A stretch of DNA of 64,000 nucleotides from Mesorhizobium australicum WSM2073 (GCF_000230995.2 NC_019973.1:5408001-5472000); one strand, 5' to 3'. Numbered from the stretch's first letter, positions 26,820-36,293 are shown. Notes: generated by a model from the letters alone, not told the origin. Numbers and translations: made by a program.

Positions 26820-28461
26820 GTGCCTTTGGCGCCGGCAGTCGCTCTCGCAATTCGTCGACGAGCACCCTGGTGTTTTCGGAATAGTCGATGGGCACCACGA
26901 CGAGATGCACGCCGCCGCCGGCGAAGGCCTGTTCCAACGCCGGTTGCAGGTCGGCTATCGCGCCAACCCTGGTGCCCCTGGCGCCATAGGCTTCGGCGTA
27001 TTTGACGAAGTCGGGATTGCCGAAGGTCATGCCGAAATCCGGGAATTCGTCGACAGCCTGCTTCCAGCGTATCATGCCATAAGCGTGGTCTTCCAGCAGC
27101 AGGATGACGAGGTTGAGCTTGAGCCGAACAGCAGTCTCCAGTTCCTGGCTGTTCATCATGAAACCCCCATCGCCAGCGATAGCCATGACACGACGCTGGG
27201 GATAGAGCAGTGCCGCCATCATCGCCGACGGCAGGCCGGCACCCATGGTGGCCAGCGCATTGTCGAGCAGCAGCGTGTTGGCCATGCGCGTGCGGTAGTT
27301 GCGCGCGAACCAGATCTTGTACATGCCGTTGTCCAGCGCGAGGATCCCATCCGCCGGCATCACGGCGCGCACGTCATGTACGATGCGCTGCGGCGTGAAA
27401 CGGTCTTCGGTGGCGCGCGCGGCGATGCGGCTCAAAATGCCTTCGCGCAGCGGCAGCAGGGCCTGCGCGTTGGGAATCCTGCCCTCGATGCGGTCCGCCA
27501 GCAGCGCCAGCGACGGGCCGAGGTCGCCGACGATCTCGGCTTGCGGGAAATAGACCTGCTCGACATCAGCCGTCTGGTAGCCGACATGAATGACCTTCGG
27601 TCCTTTCGCCCCCATGATGAAGGGCGGCTTCTCGACCGTGTCGTGGCCGATGGTGATGATCAGATCGGCCTGTTCGATGGCCTCGTGCACGTAGTCGCGT
27701 TCCGAAAGAGCCGCCGTTCCCATGTAGAGCTCGGTGCCGCCGGGCACCGTGCCCTTGCCCATCTGCGTGGTGAAATAGGGAATCTGCGTTCGCAGCACGA
27801 ACTGGGCGACATCGGGAGTCACGCGCGGCCGTGACGCCGCGGCGCCGAACATCAGCAGCGGACGCTTGGCCTCGATGATCATGCGGGCGGCGCGATCGAG
27901 CGCGCCAGCGCTGGCCAGGGGCAATTCGACCGGATGCGTCGGCACCAGCGCGATCGGCTCGCATTCCGCCGCCGCGATGTCTTCCGGCAGTTCGAGGTGC
28001 ACGGGGCCGGGGCGCTCTTCCTGGGCGACGCGGAAGGCTTCGCGCACCAGCGACGGGATCATCCTAGGCGAGACGATCTGGCGCGACAGCTTGGTCAGCG
28101 GCTTCATCGCCGCGACGATGTCGACGATCTGGAAGCGCGCCTGCCGGGACGACAGGATGCCCTTCTGGCCGGTGATCATGATCATCGGCATCGCGCCGAG
28201 CAGCGCATAGGCAGAGCCGGTGGTCAAATTGAGCGCGCCGGGGCCAAGTGTTGTGATGCACACACCCGGCTTGCCGGTGAGCCTGCCATAGGTGGCGGCC
28301 ATGAAGGCCGCCGCCTGCTCGTGGCGCGTCAGGATCAGCTGGATCGACGAGCGGCGGATGGATTCGACGATGTCGAGATTTTCTTCGCCCGGAATGCCGA
28401 AAATTCGTTCGACCCCTTCATTTTCGAGGGCCGCCACGAACAGATCCGAACCCTTGGTCAT
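26815..28461 (-). CDS. Thiamine-diphosphate enzyme, acetolactate synthase-like
   Basis: 548-residue ThDP-dependent enzyme closest in layout to the catalytic subunit of acetolactate synthase. Glu48 in RHEQAAAFMA activates the cofactor; GPGALNLTTG follows as in IlvB/AlsS; and the ThDP-Mg motif begins at GDGGFMMNSQELETA and runs about 25 residues to the Asp/Asn end. Three domains (PYR, central, PP) are of the usual lengths. No small regulatory subunit (IlvN) is adjacent, so a catabolic acetolactate synthase or a related decarboxylase/carboligase is more likely than the biosynthetic enzyme. The start at 28461 is chosen over an extension to 28488. Confidence 0.85.
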   Translation of the reverse strand: MTKGSDLFVAALENEGVERIFGIPGEENLDIVESIRRSSIQLILTRHEQAAAFMAATYGRLTGKPGVCITTLGPGALNLTTGSAYALLGAMPMIMITGQKGILSSRQARFQIVDIVAAMKPLTKLSRQIVSPRMIPSLVREAFRVAQEERPGPVHLELPEDIAAAECEPIALVPTHPVELPLASAGALDRAARMIIEAKRPLLMFGAAASRPRVTPDVAQFVLRTQIPYFTTQMGKGTVPGGTELYMGTAALSERDYVHEAIEQADLIITIGHDTVEKPPFIMGAKGPKVIHVGYQTADVEQVYFPQAEIVGDLGPSLALLADRIEGRIPNAQALLPLREGILSRIAARATEDRFTPQRIVHDVRAVMPADGILALDNGMYKIWFARNYRTRMANTLLLDNALATMGAGLPSAMMAALLYPQRRVMAIAGDGGFMMNSQELETAVRLKLNLVILLLEDHAYGMIRWKQAVDEFPDFGMTFGNPDFVKYAEAYGARGTRVGAIADLQPALEQAFAGGGVHLVVVPIDYSENTRVLVDELRERLPAPKAP

Positions 28462-28554
28462 CAACCGTCTCTCCTGCGATGCGCACACCCATCAGCCACC
28501 TTCATATGGCACCGGAACGTCACGCCTCAAAGAGCGCAAGCCGTCTGTTGGCGA

Positions 28555-29457
28555 TCACGCCATCATTTTCGGCAAGGCGGCCGCCAATGCGTCGACGGCC
28601 AGCCGGACCTTGAGCGACAGATGCGGCGTCCGAAGCCAGAGCGCATGGCAATCGTAGGGATAGCGCGGCTGGTCCAGCAACAGCTCGACCAGCGTGCCGG
28701 CCTGGATGCGCTCGCGAGCCAGCCAGTAAGGCAACCACGCCAGCCCCATGCCGTCGACGGCGGCATCGGCGATGGCATCCAGATCGTCGAGCCGCAGCCG
28801 GCCGTTTGGGGTTACCTCGAGCGCAGTCTGCCCCTCGCGCGGAAATAGCCACGGCTGAACGATCATGCCGAGCCGGCGGTAGACAATCGCCTGGTGATCG
28901 GCGAGGTCCTCGATCCGCCGTGGCTCGCCATGAATTTCAAGATAGGAAGGCGCGGCACAGACGACCATGTCCTGGCGTGCAAGGCGACGCGCGATCACGC
29001 CAGCCTTGTCGTTCAGACCGCCGGTCCGGATGGCGAGGTCAAAACCGTCCTCGGCGAGATCGGCGAAGCGGTCGCTGAGCGACAGGTCGAGTTCCAGCAT
29101 TGGATATTGCCCTGCCAGCTTCAGCAGCACGGGGGTGACGCAATGGCGCCCGAAATGCGCCGGCATGGTGACACGCAGTTTTCCGCGCGGTTCCGAGAGC
29201 TGATCGGCGGCGAGCGCATCGGCGGCTTCGGCCTCGGCCAGCACCAGGCGGCACCGCTCATAATAGGCGCGGCCGAAATCGGTCAGGCTCTGGCGGCGCG
29301 TGGTCCGGTTGATGAGACGCACGCCAAGCCGCTCCTCGAGAAACCGGACATGCTTGCCAACCATCGGTCCGGATAGATCGAGCGCGGTGGCCGCCGCCGC
29401 GAACGAGCCAAGATCGACCGCCCTGACGAACACGGCCATGCTCTCGAGCCTATCCAA
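28555..29457 (-). CDS. LysR-family transcriptional regulator
   Basis: 300-residue regulator with the N-terminal winged HTH at about residues 1-60 (VRAVDLGSFAAAATALDLSG, then RTTRRQSLTDFGRAYYE) and a LysR substrate domain. It belongs to the branch often paired with reductases or quinone oxidoreductases. It is divergent from the quinone-oxidoreductase-like gene at 29561, 103 bases away, and probably controls it; the ThDP enzyme gene lies downstream on the same strand. Confidence 0.9.
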   Translation of the reverse strand: MDRLESMAVFVRAVDLGSFAAAATALDLSGPMVGKHVRFLEERLGVRLINRTTRRQSLTDFGRAYYERCRLVLAEAEAADALAADQLSEPRGKLRVTMPAHFGRHCVTPVLLKLAGQYPMLELDLSLSDRFADLAEDGFDLAIRTGGLNDKAGVIARRLARQDMVVCAAPSYLEIHGEPRRIEDLADHQAIVYRRLGMIVQPWLFPREGQTALEVTPNGRLRLDDLDAIADAAVDGMGLAWLPYWLARERIQAGTLVELLLDQPRYPYDCHALWLRTPHLSLKVRLAVDALAAALPKMMA

Positions 29458-29560
29458 ATTCGAAACTCATGGTTTCTACTGAACAATCCAAACAGCCGTT
29501 TATCGCACAAAGCTTTCGCGTCATAGCTCATTCAGTGTCAAATATTTTGGAGTGAGCCAA

Positions 29561-30550
29561 ATGGCCCGTATCATTCGCTTCCACCAGCATGGCGGTCCCG
29601 AGGTCCTGCGCATCGAGGAGGTCGACCTTCCGCCACCGGGTCCGGGCGAGGTTCAGATCCGCGTCAAGGCGCTCGGCCTCAACCGCGCCGAGGCGCTGCT
29701 GCGCGCGGGCAGCTACATTGAGACACCCGTCCTGCCCTCCGGGCTTGGGCTGGAAGCGGCGGGCGTCATCGAGGCAATTGGCGAAGGCGTGATGGGGCTG
29801 GCACATGGTGACGCCGTGAGCGTCATCCCGCCGCAATCGATGGTTCGCTGGCCGGCTTACGGTGAGCTTGTCACCTTTCCCGCGGGGCTCATCGTCAAGC
29901 ATCCGGCGTCCCTCGACTGGCAAACCGCGGCGGCGGTCTGGATGCCGTACCTCACCGCCTACGGCGCCCTGATCGACATCGCCAGGCTGCGCCGCGAAGA
30001 GGTCGTCGTCATCACGGCGGCTTCGAGCAGCGTCGGGCTTGCGGCGATCCAGATCGCCAACAGCGTTGGCGCGATAACGATCGCGGTGACGCGGACATCG
30101 GTGAAGAGGCAGGCTCTGCTCGACGCCGGCGCGGCGCATGTCGTGGTCCTTGAGGAAGAGGAACTTGCCGACAGACTGAACCAGATCGCCGGGCCGCAAG
30201 GCGTGCGCGTGGTGCTGGATGCGATCGGCGGGCCGATCTTCGAGCCGCTGACGGCGGCGATGTCGCGCGGCGGCATTCTGATCGAATATGGCGGCCTCAG
30301 CAGCCAGCCGACGCCGTTCCCGTTGCCTGCGGTACTGGGCAAGGCCCTGACGTTGCGCGGCTATCTCGTGCACGAGATCACCGGCAACCCGGAGAAGTTG
30401 GAGGCGGCCAAGGCATTCATCCTCGAAGGCCTCGCGGACGGCGCGCTCAGGCCGATCATCGACAGGATCTTTCCCTTCGACCGGATCGTCGAGGCGCATC
30501 GCTATCTCGAATCGAACGGGCAGTTCGGCAAGATCGTGGTGACTGTTTGA
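29561..30550 (+). CDS. Zinc-independent alcohol dehydrogenase / quinone oxidoreductase-like (MDR family)
   Basis: 329-residue medium-chain reductase/dehydrogenase. Proline-rich EVDLPPPGPGEVQIR at the start, the AAVWMPYLTAYGALID segment and the Rossmann loop ITAASSSVGLAAIQIA are typical of quinone oxidoreductases (Qor/crotonyl-type) that use NADPH and lack catalytic zinc. The ATG at 29561 follows TTGGAG by eight bases; a GTG three codons upstream is possible. It is divergent from the LysR gene at 28555 and probably responds to an electrophile or quinone. Confidence 0.87.
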   Translation: MARIIRFHQHGGPEVLRIEEVDLPPPGPGEVQIRVKALGLNRAEALLRAGSYIETPVLPSGLGLEAAGVIEAIGEGVMGLAHGDAVSVIPPQSMVRWPAYGELVTFPAGLIVKHPASLDWQTAAAVWMPYLTAYGALIDIARLRREEVVVITAASSSVGLAAIQIANSVGAITIAVTRTSVKRQALLDAGAAHVVVLEEEELADRLNQIAGPQGVRVVLDAIGGPIFEPLTAAMSRGGILIEYGGLSSQPTPFPLPAVLGKALTLRGYLVHEITGNPEKLEAAKAFILEGLADGALRPIIDRIFPFDRIVEAHRYLESNGQFGKIVVTV

Positions 30551-30599
30551 GCAGCAAATCGTTCTCACCGGCAACATTGCCCCTTGAAGGCTTCGCCCC

Positions 30600-30735
30600 G
30601 CATTCCTAACTCCCGTGTGCGGGCCGGGCCCCTCTGACTGTCGCTTTGGCGACCGTGATGTCGGACCGCTTCAACGGGCCCGTTTCCATTCCTTTCGGTT
30701 AAGCGGGCTCATTCCTTTCTGGTTAGGAGCCCCAC
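30600..30735 (+). promoter_or_regulatory. Possible structured leader of the zinc-ribbon gene
   Basis: The 185 bases before the zinc-ribbon gene contain no gene. Stems visible are GTCGC-TTTG-GCGAC at 30640-30653 and CGGGCCC copies at 30625 and 30675. CCTAAC at 30605-30610 could pair with GTTAGG at 30722-30727, which overlaps the ribosome site. CATTCCTTTC occurs twice (30687 and 30710). This could fold and hide the ribosome site; it matches no riboswitch class I know. Confidence 0.3.
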
Positions 30736-31035
30736 ATGACATCTTCCCTCCTTGGCATGGTTTGCCCCTCCTGCCGCGTCGCCCTCGTGATGAGCGAACG
30801 CCAGGGGATCGAGATCGACTACTGTCCGCAGTGCCGCGGCGTCTGGCTCGATCGTGGCGAACTCGACAAGATCATCGAACGGTCCACCAGGGACGCGTCT
30901 CCCGCGCCGCAGCCACAGCCGGCGCCGTTTGCCCAGCCGCAACACGGCCGGGACCGCGATGACGACTATTCCCGCTCGCATGGCCACCGCTATCCGAAGC
31001 GAAAGAAATCATTTTTCGAAGAGCTGTTCGATTGA
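30736..31035 (+). CDS. zf-TFIIB domain (zinc-ribbon) protein
   Basis: 99-residue protein. Residues 9-38 form a TFIIB-like zinc ribbon with two Cys pairs: CPSC in the first half and CPQC in DYCPQCRGVWLDRGELDKI, the hallmark sequence of the zf-TFIIB family. A Pro/Gln-rich linker and a basic/acidic tail ending KKSFFEELFD follow; the tail form is common in family members. The domain's role in bacteria is unknown. The ATG follows an AGGAG site. A Tim44-like gene lies 75 bases downstream on the same strand and may be co-transcribed. Confidence 0.87.
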   Translation: MTSSLLGMVCPSCRVALVMSERQGIEIDYCPQCRGVWLDRGELDKIIERSTRDASPAPQPQPAPFAQPQHGRDRDDDYSRSHGHRYPKRKKSFFEELFD

Positions 31036-31110
31036 CCATATGAGGCCGGTCTTTCCAAGGCCGGCCCTTTGCCGAAAACGCCCGAAACCACAGCGATAAA
31101 GGTCACCCCG

Positions 31111-32103
31111 ATGATTTCCCGCACAAGCCGATTTGCCACCCTCTTTGCCGGCCTGTTCCTTGCATTCTCCATGGTCGCGATCGATCATGCCGAGGCGCGG
31201 CGCGGCGGCAGTTTCGGCAGCCGCGGCACACGCACGTTCCAATCGGCACCGCCGACCCGGACCGCGCCGGCGCCGACCGCTCCGGTCGAGCGTTCGATGA
31301 CACCCAACGCCGGCGTCAACAATGCTGCCCGGCAACCACAGGCCGGCCTGCAGAGGCCCGGCTTCATGAGCGGCTTCGGTGGAACGATGATGCGCGGCCT
31401 GCTGATCGGCGGCCTGATCGGACTGCTCCTTGGCCAAGGTTTCGGCGGCCTCGCCGGCATGTTCGGATTCCTGCTCCAGGCCCTGCTCATCGGTGGCGCG
31501 ATCATGCTGGCCATCAGGTTCTTCCGGTCGCAATCCGCGCGTGGCCCCGCGCCCGCGCTCGCCGGCATGGGTGATGCCCAAGCTTCACGGTTCGAGAACC
31601 GCGCAACGGCACAGCAGAACACGAGCAGCGCTGGCTCCTTCACAATTCCCGGGTTTGGCGGCGGATCGGGCGGAGGCTACGAGACCACCCGATCCGAAGA
31701 GATCACGCTGGCCCAGGCCGACCTTGACGCGTTCCAGCAGCTGTTGACCGATGTCCAGGAAGCGTTCGGGCGCGAAGACCATGCGGCATTGCGCCGGTCG
31801 GTCACGCCCGAAATGGTATCCTATCTCTCGGAAGAGCTGGCCGACAATGCCCGGAAAGGTTTCAGGAACGAAGTGTCCGACGTCACCCTGCTGCAGGCCG
31901 ACATCGCGGAAAGCTGGCGCGAGGATGACCGCGACTACGCCACGGCGGCGTTGCGCTACGAGTCTCGCGACGTGATGCGCGAACGGGCGAGCGGCAAGGT
32001 CGTCGAGGGCGACGAAGAGCATCCGACGGAGACGACCGAGTTGTGGACGTTCACGCGCCAGAATGGCTCGACCTGGAAGCTCTCGGCCATCCAAGAGGCT
32101 TGA
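31111..32103 (+). CDS. Tim44-like domain protein, membrane-anchored
   Basis: 330-residue protein with an N-terminal signal or anchor (about residues 8-28), a Gly/Ser/Thr/Pro-rich low-complexity stretch with RGGSFGSRGTRTF, a second hydrophobic region rich in glycine at about 95-140 (GLLIGGLIGLLLGQGFGGLA), and a C-terminal Tim44-like domain from about residue 190 (ITLAQADLDAFQQLLTDVQE onward). In bacteria such proteins are thought to be envelope-associated; the mitochondrial relative guides protein import. The start at 31111 is chosen because the 14-codon extension lacks a signal-like N-terminus. Confidence 0.85.
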   Translation: MISRTSRFATLFAGLFLAFSMVAIDHAEARRGGSFGSRGTRTFQSAPPTRTAPAPTAPVERSMTPNAGVNNAARQPQAGLQRPGFMSGFGGTMMRGLLIGGLIGLLLGQGFGGLAGMFGFLLQALLIGGAIMLAIRFFRSQSARGPAPALAGMGDAQASRFENRATAQQNTSSAGSFTIPGFGGGSGGGYETTRSEEITLAQADLDAFQQLLTDVQEAFGREDHAALRRSVTPEMVSYLSEELADNARKGFRNEVSDVTLLQADIAESWREDDRDYATAALRYESRDVMRERASGKVVEGDEEHPTETTELWTFTRQNGSTWKLSAIQEA

Positions 32104-32128
32104 GCCCGGCTAGTCTGCTGGCCGGCGG

Positions 32129-33226
32129 TCACGCGACGATCTTGACACACATCGGCGTGCCGATCTCGATGCTGCGCCCGGTATTGGTCAGCATGCCGTT
32201 GCCGGCGTCGCGGACGAAGATCGAAATGCGGTCGGCATTCTGGTTGGCGGAGAACAGATGGCCGCCCGAAGGCGTCAGCGCCAGGTTGCGTGGCGTGGCG
32301 CCTCCGCAAGGGACATAGCCGACAAGACTTAAGCTGCCGGTCTGCTGGTCGACCGCCATGATGACGACGCTGTCGTGGCCACGGTTGCCGCCATAGACGA
32401 AACGGCCGTCCGGCGAGATCTGGATATCGGCGCAGTGATTGCTGTCGCGGGCCTCGGCCGGCACCGCCGGCTTGGTGTCGATGATCGATAGCCTGCCGGT
32501 CGCATTGTCGAGCGCCATCGACGCGACGGTCGAATCCAGCTCGTTCATGACAAAGACAAAGCGGCCGTTCGGGTGCAAGGCAATGTGACGCGGGCCGGCA
32601 CCCGGAGGGAGCGCGGACTCTGCGAGCTTCACCAGACTTCCGTTCTGTCCGATCCGATAGGACACCAGCCGGTCGATGCCGAGATCGGCGACGATTGCCG
32701 TTCCACCGGCAATGGTTTCGGTGACGCTGTGGGCATGCGAGCGTTCCTGCCGCGTCGCGTTGGGGCCGGTGCCTTTGTGCGAAACGCTGGCCAATGGCGC
32801 GGACAGTGCGCCCTCCCCGTCGAAACCATACACAGCCACCGCTCGGTCCGGACCACCCTCGCCCATGCCGTAATTGGCGACGAGGAGTTTGGTGCCGTCG
32901 CGCGTGATGGTATTGTGCGCCGTGATGCTGCCCAGCGATGGCTGTTTGTTCAAATAGGCGAGCGTGCCCGAGCCGCGATCGAAGCTGTAGGCCGAGACCG
33001 TGCCCTCGCGCCAGGAGAAGACTTCCGAATTGGCGTAGATGCGCGAGCCATCCGGCGTCAACGACAGGAAGGTCGGGTTGTCAATATCATTCGTCTCGGC
33101 CAGCTTTCTTGTTTCCAGCGTTTCCTCGTCGAAGCCGTAGACACCAAGGCCGACGCCTCGCGCACCCTGAAAATAAGGCGCTTCGCGGTTCAGGCTGCCG
33201 ACGAAGACCAGACAGGCTTTGCGCAT
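32129..33226 (-). CDS. Lactonase family protein, 6-phosphogluconolactonase-like beta-propeller
   Basis: 365-residue seven-bladed beta-propeller of the Pgl (COG2706) type, which hydrolyses sugar-acid lactones. Repeated blade motifs are visible (TFLSLTPDGSRIYA, HIALHPNGRFVFV, DIQISPDGRFVYG, NLALTPSGGHLFS). ISRKACLV-type start MRKACLVFVGSL at 33226 is chosen over an extension of 27 codons. No signal peptide is obvious. It lies at the edge of the sugar-acid region and may open a lactone in the same route, although it is not in an operon with the other genes. Confidence 0.85.
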   Translation of the reverse strand: MRKACLVFVGSLNREAPYFQGARGVGLGVYGFDEETLETRKLAETNDIDNPTFLSLTPDGSRIYANSEVFSWREGTVSAYSFDRGSGTLAYLNKQPSLGSITAHNTITRDGTKLLVANYGMGEGGPDRAVAVYGFDGEGALSAPLASVSHKGTGPNATRQERSHAHSVTETIAGGTAIVADLGIDRLVSYRIGQNGSLVKLAESALPPGAGPRHIALHPNGRFVFVMNELDSTVASMALDNATGRLSIIDTKPAVPAEARDSNHCADIQISPDGRFVYGGNRGHDSVVIMAVDQQTGSLSLVGYVPCGGATPRNLALTPSGGHLFSANQNADRISIFVRDAGNGMLTNTGRSIEIGTPMCVKIVA

Positions 33227-33424
33227 GTTTTCCCTCCCTGCCCGCCGGTGCTCAGTACCGTGGGACCGCCAAAATTTCGCTTGTCCTCGCTTGCAACGCA
33301 ACCCCATATGTGAAAATAGTATTTACAAAAGAAGATTGACGGGAGGAGACGTCGTGCACCCAGGCGCTTTGAAGCGTGCTCGAATGGCTGGATGGGCGCT
33401 CTCGCGGGCCCGGTGGACTACGCC

Positions 33425-33976
33425 ATGAGCGATTTCGCGCCAACCGTTGGCGTTGTCTCGACGCATCCCAGGAATATGCCCGCCGATCATGCCGCCCTCC
33501 CGGTGTGGAACGCCGAGAACTGGTTCTATGAGGACTGGCCGGTCGGCCAGAAAATCCGCTCGCTGCGTCGCACCATGGCCGAGGGCGACTGTCACCTTTT
33601 CAACACGCTGGTGCTCGACATCCATCCTTACGTGCAGGACCAGATGTTTGCCGAGAGCGAGGGCATTTTCGGCAAGCGGCTGATTGCCGGCGCGTTCGTC
33701 TTCTCGGCGGGCCTCGGGCTGGTCGCCACCAACTGCGTCAACGCTTTTTCCTATGGCTATGACAAGCTACGATTCATAAAGCCTGTCTTCATCGGCGACA
33801 CGATCTATTCGATCCGTTCCAACCTCGACAAACACCCCCGCTACAAGGAGATGGGGCTGATCCGCGCCAGCTACGAGGTGTTCAAGGGCGAAGGCGAGCT
33901 CGTTCTTTATTGCGAGCATCTGCAGACGGTGAAGTACCGCAACCCTGCCGATTTCGTCGGCAAGACGGAGAAGTAG
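33425..33976 (+). CDS. MaoC-like hot-dog-fold dehydratase
   Basis: 183-residue protein with a MaoC-like hot-dog fold. The central [19 protein letters not shown] and [18 protein letters not shown] are strongly shared with the second MaoC-type protein at 44989. MaoC proteins hydrate enoyl-CoA or related enoyl compounds via an Asp/His pair; here the usual HGT loop is replaced by AGAFVFS, so the catalytic His is doubtful. The start is uncertain: 33425 is chosen, 33392 is possible. It is two bases from the CoA-transferase gene, so both act together. Confidence 0.75.
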   Translation: MSDFAPTVGVVSTHPRNMPADHAALPVWNAENWFYEDWPVGQKIRSLRRTMAEGDCHLFNTLVLDIHPYVQDQMFAESEGIFGKRLIAGAFVFSAGLGLVATNCVNAFSYGYDKLRFIKPVFIGDTIYSIRSNLDKHPRYKEMGLIRASYEVFKGEGELVLYCEHLQTVKYRNPADFVGKTEK

Positions 33977-33978
33977 AA

Positions 33979-35139
33979 ATGCCGGCAGCAGCCGAATTGC
34001 CGCTTGCCGGTCTCGTCGTCGTCGACATGAGCCAATTCCTGTCCGGACCCTACTGCTCGCTCAGGCTGCTCGATCTCGGCGCCCGCGTCATCAAGATAGA
34101 GCGTCCTGACGGCGGCGACCTGTCGCGCCGGCTCTATCTCAGCGACACCGAGATCGGCGGCGATTCCACCATCTTCCATGCCATCAACCGGGCCAAGGAA
34201 AGCCTCGCCATCGATCTGAAGAACGAGGCGGACCTCAATACATTGCGCGGGCTGCTGGCCAAGGCCGATGTGCTGATCCAGAATTTCCGACCGGGCGTCA
34301 TCGAGCGCCTTGGGCTCGACTACGAGACCGTCCGCCAGATCAATCCGCGCCTGGTCTATGCCTCGATCAGCGGCTATGGCGAGGATGGCCCGTGGGTGAA
34401 GCGCCCGGGCCAGGATCTGCTGGCGCAGTCGCGCTCCGGCGTGATGTGGCTGAACGGCGACGAAGACCAGGGACCGGTGCCGTTCGGCCTCGCCATCGGC
34501 GACATGCTGGCGGGTGCGGCCTGCGCGCAAGGCATCCTGGCCGCACTGGTGCGGCGCGGCATCACAGGCCAGGGCAGCCATATCGAGACCAGCCTTCTGG
34601 AAGCGCTGGTCGACTTCCAGTTCGAGGTGCTGACCACGCATCTCAATGACGGGCGCCGCCTGCCTAGGCGCTCGAGCTTCCGCAGCGCGCATGCCTATCT
34701 CTCGGCGCCTTACGGAGTCTATCCGGCCAAGGACGGCTATCTCGCCATCGCCATGACGCCGATCCCCAAGTTGGCCGACCTTTTGTCGCTCGATGAATTG
34801 GCTCCCTATCGCGACAAGCCGGCATCCTGGTTCACCGCGCGCGACGATATCAAGGCAATCATCGCCCAGAGGATCGCGACCAAGACCATCGACGACTGGC
34901 TGGCCATTCTCGAACCCGCCGACATCTGGTGCGCCAAGGTGCTGACCTGGCCGGAGATGCTGGCAAGCGAGGGTTTTCAGGCCCTCGACATGCTGCAGAC
35001 GGTGACGCGCGAGGACGACGTCTCGATCCTCACCACCAGTTCGCCGCTGAGGGTCGACGGTATCAGGGCCAAGGTCGACCGCGCGGCACCCCGTATCGGC
35101 GAGCACAGCGCAAAAATCCGCGAGGAGTTCGACCTGTGA
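33979..35139 (+). CDS. CaiB/BaiF family CoA-transferase (family III)
   Basis: 386-residue formyl-CoA-transferase-type enzyme, which moves CoA between acids. The N-terminal LAGLVVVDMSQFLSGPYCS and GARVIKIERPDGGDLSR are hallmark; the catalytic aspartate region follows near residue 165 (GLAIGDMLAGAACAQGI). FRSAHAYLSAPYGVY and DGYLAIAM also fit. It lies between a MaoC-like gene and a binding-protein-like gene that starts on its stop (GTGA overlap), giving a three-gene operon for activation and hydration of an acid. Confidence 0.9.
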   Translation: MPAAAELPLAGLVVVDMSQFLSGPYCSLRLLDLGARVIKIERPDGGDLSRRLYLSDTEIGGDSTIFHAINRAKESLAIDLKNEADLNTLRGLLAKADVLIQNFRPGVIERLGLDYETVRQINPRLVYASISGYGEDGPWVKRPGQDLLAQSRSGVMWLNGDEDQGPVPFGLAIGDMLAGAACAQGILAALVRRGITGQGSHIETSLLEALVDFQFEVLTTHLNDGRRLPRRSSFRSAHAYLSAPYGVYPAKDGYLAIAMTPIPKLADLLSLDELAPYRDKPASWFTARDDIKAIIAQRIATKTIDDWLAILEPADIWCAKVLTWPEMLASEGFQALDMLQTVTREDDVSILTTSSPLRVDGIRAKVDRAAPRIGEHSAKIREEFDL

Positions 35140-36284
35140 GCCTCAAGCTTAGGGGTATGACCTGGAGCCATCCGCGTGGCTATGATCCCATGGTTGCCTG
35201 CTCGGCGCTATGGCGCGAGCGGACGGGAGTTGCCATCGAATGGGACAAGCGTTCGCTGCAGGATTTCGAGTCCTTCCCTGTCGAGGAGTTGGCGCGCGCC
35301 TACGACCTCATCGTCATCGACCATCCGCATGTCGGCCAGATCACCGCGGAGCGCTGCCTCGAGCCTCTCGACGTCGCCGGCCGCGAGGCGGAACGCGCCG
35401 CGCTTGCGTCGGGGAGCGTTGGCCAGTCCTATCCGAGTTACACATGGCAAGACCGGCAATGGGCGTTTCCGATCGATGCGGCCAGCCAAGTGCAGGCCTG
35501 GCGGCCGGACGCGCTCGATGCGCCGGCAGCGACGTGGAGCGAAGTGCTCGATCTCGCCCGGCAAGGCCGCGTGCTGCTGCCGCTGCGACCGCCGCATTGC
35601 CTGATGACCTTCTACACGCTGGTCGGTAATCTCGGGCATCCCTGCGCGACCGATCCGTCGGGCGATCTCATCGCTGTCGAGACGGGCTGCGAAGTCTTCG
35701 AGACGATGCGTGAGATCGCCGCGCTGGTCGACCCGACGTGCTTCGACATGGACCCGATCGCCGTTTCGGAACGCATGGCCGAGGCTGGTTCCCGCATTGT
35801 CTGCGCGCCGCTGATCTATGGCTACGTCTCTTATGCGGCGTCGGGTTTTCGCGCCAACAGGTTGGCTTTTGCCGACATCCCGGCGGTCGGTTCCAATGGT
35901 CCGATCGGCTCGGCGCTCGGCGGCACAGGCATAGCCGTATCAGCCTTCTCCAAGGCTAAAGAGGCAGCGATCGATTTTGCCTATTGGGTCGCCAGCGGCG
36001 ATGTCCAGCGTGGCATCTATGCCGCCGCCGGCGGCCAGCCGGGCCATGCGGCTGCCTGGGAAGACCAGACTATCAATGAAGTGGCCGGCAACTTCTATCG
36101 AGGCACGCGCGCGACGCTGGAGGGCGCCTGGGTGCGGCCGCGCCATGACGGCTACATGGCGTTCCAGCAGGCGGCGTCAGACCGCATCAATTCCGGCCTG
36201 ACCTCCGGCCATCCTGCCGGCCGGGTCGTCGCCGATCTCATCAGCCTGTTCCGGGCCAGTTCCCCCTCGCCTGGCGAGAGCTGA
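35136..36284 (+). CDS. Extracellular-solute-binding-protein-like protein without signal peptide
   Basis: 382-residue protein with a periplasmic binding-protein (SBP_bac) type fold: DLIVIDHPHVGQI, QDRQWAFPIDAASQVQAWRPD, then a late KAKEAAIDFAYWVASGDVQRG and a GTRATLEGAWVRP segment, all recognisable from sugar-binding proteins. The start is GTG 35136, overlapping the CoA-transferase stop. No signal peptide or lipobox is present, and the frame upstream is only the shadow of the CoA-transferase, so the product should stay in the cytoplasm. No transporter genes adjoin. It may have become an enzyme-like or ligand-sensing partner of the CoA-transferase; that is inference. Confidence 0.75.
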   Translation: MSLKLRGMTWSHPRGYDPMVACSALWRERTGVAIEWDKRSLQDFESFPVEELARAYDLIVIDHPHVGQITAERCLEPLDVAGREAERAALASGSVGQSYPSYTWQDRQWAFPIDAASQVQAWRPDALDAPAATWSEVLDLARQGRVLLPLRPPHCLMTFYTLVGNLGHPCATDPSGDLIAVETGCEVFETMREIAALVDPTCFDMDPIAVSERMAEAGSRIVCAPLIYGYVSYAASGFRANRLAFADIPAVGSNGPIGSALGGTGIAVSAFSKAKEAAIDFAYWVASGDVQRGIYAAAGGQPGHAAAWEDQTINEVAGNFYRGTRATLEGAWVRPRHDGYMAFQQAASDRINSGLTSGHPAGRVVADLISLFRASSPSPGES

Positions 36285-36293
36285 GCGAGGTCG

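Noticed and set aside
33310..33326. A GTGAAAATAGTATTTAC dyad before the first MaoC-type gene as an IclR operator.
   Set aside because: Only about five of eight positions pair, and no second copy is found near the IclR gene.
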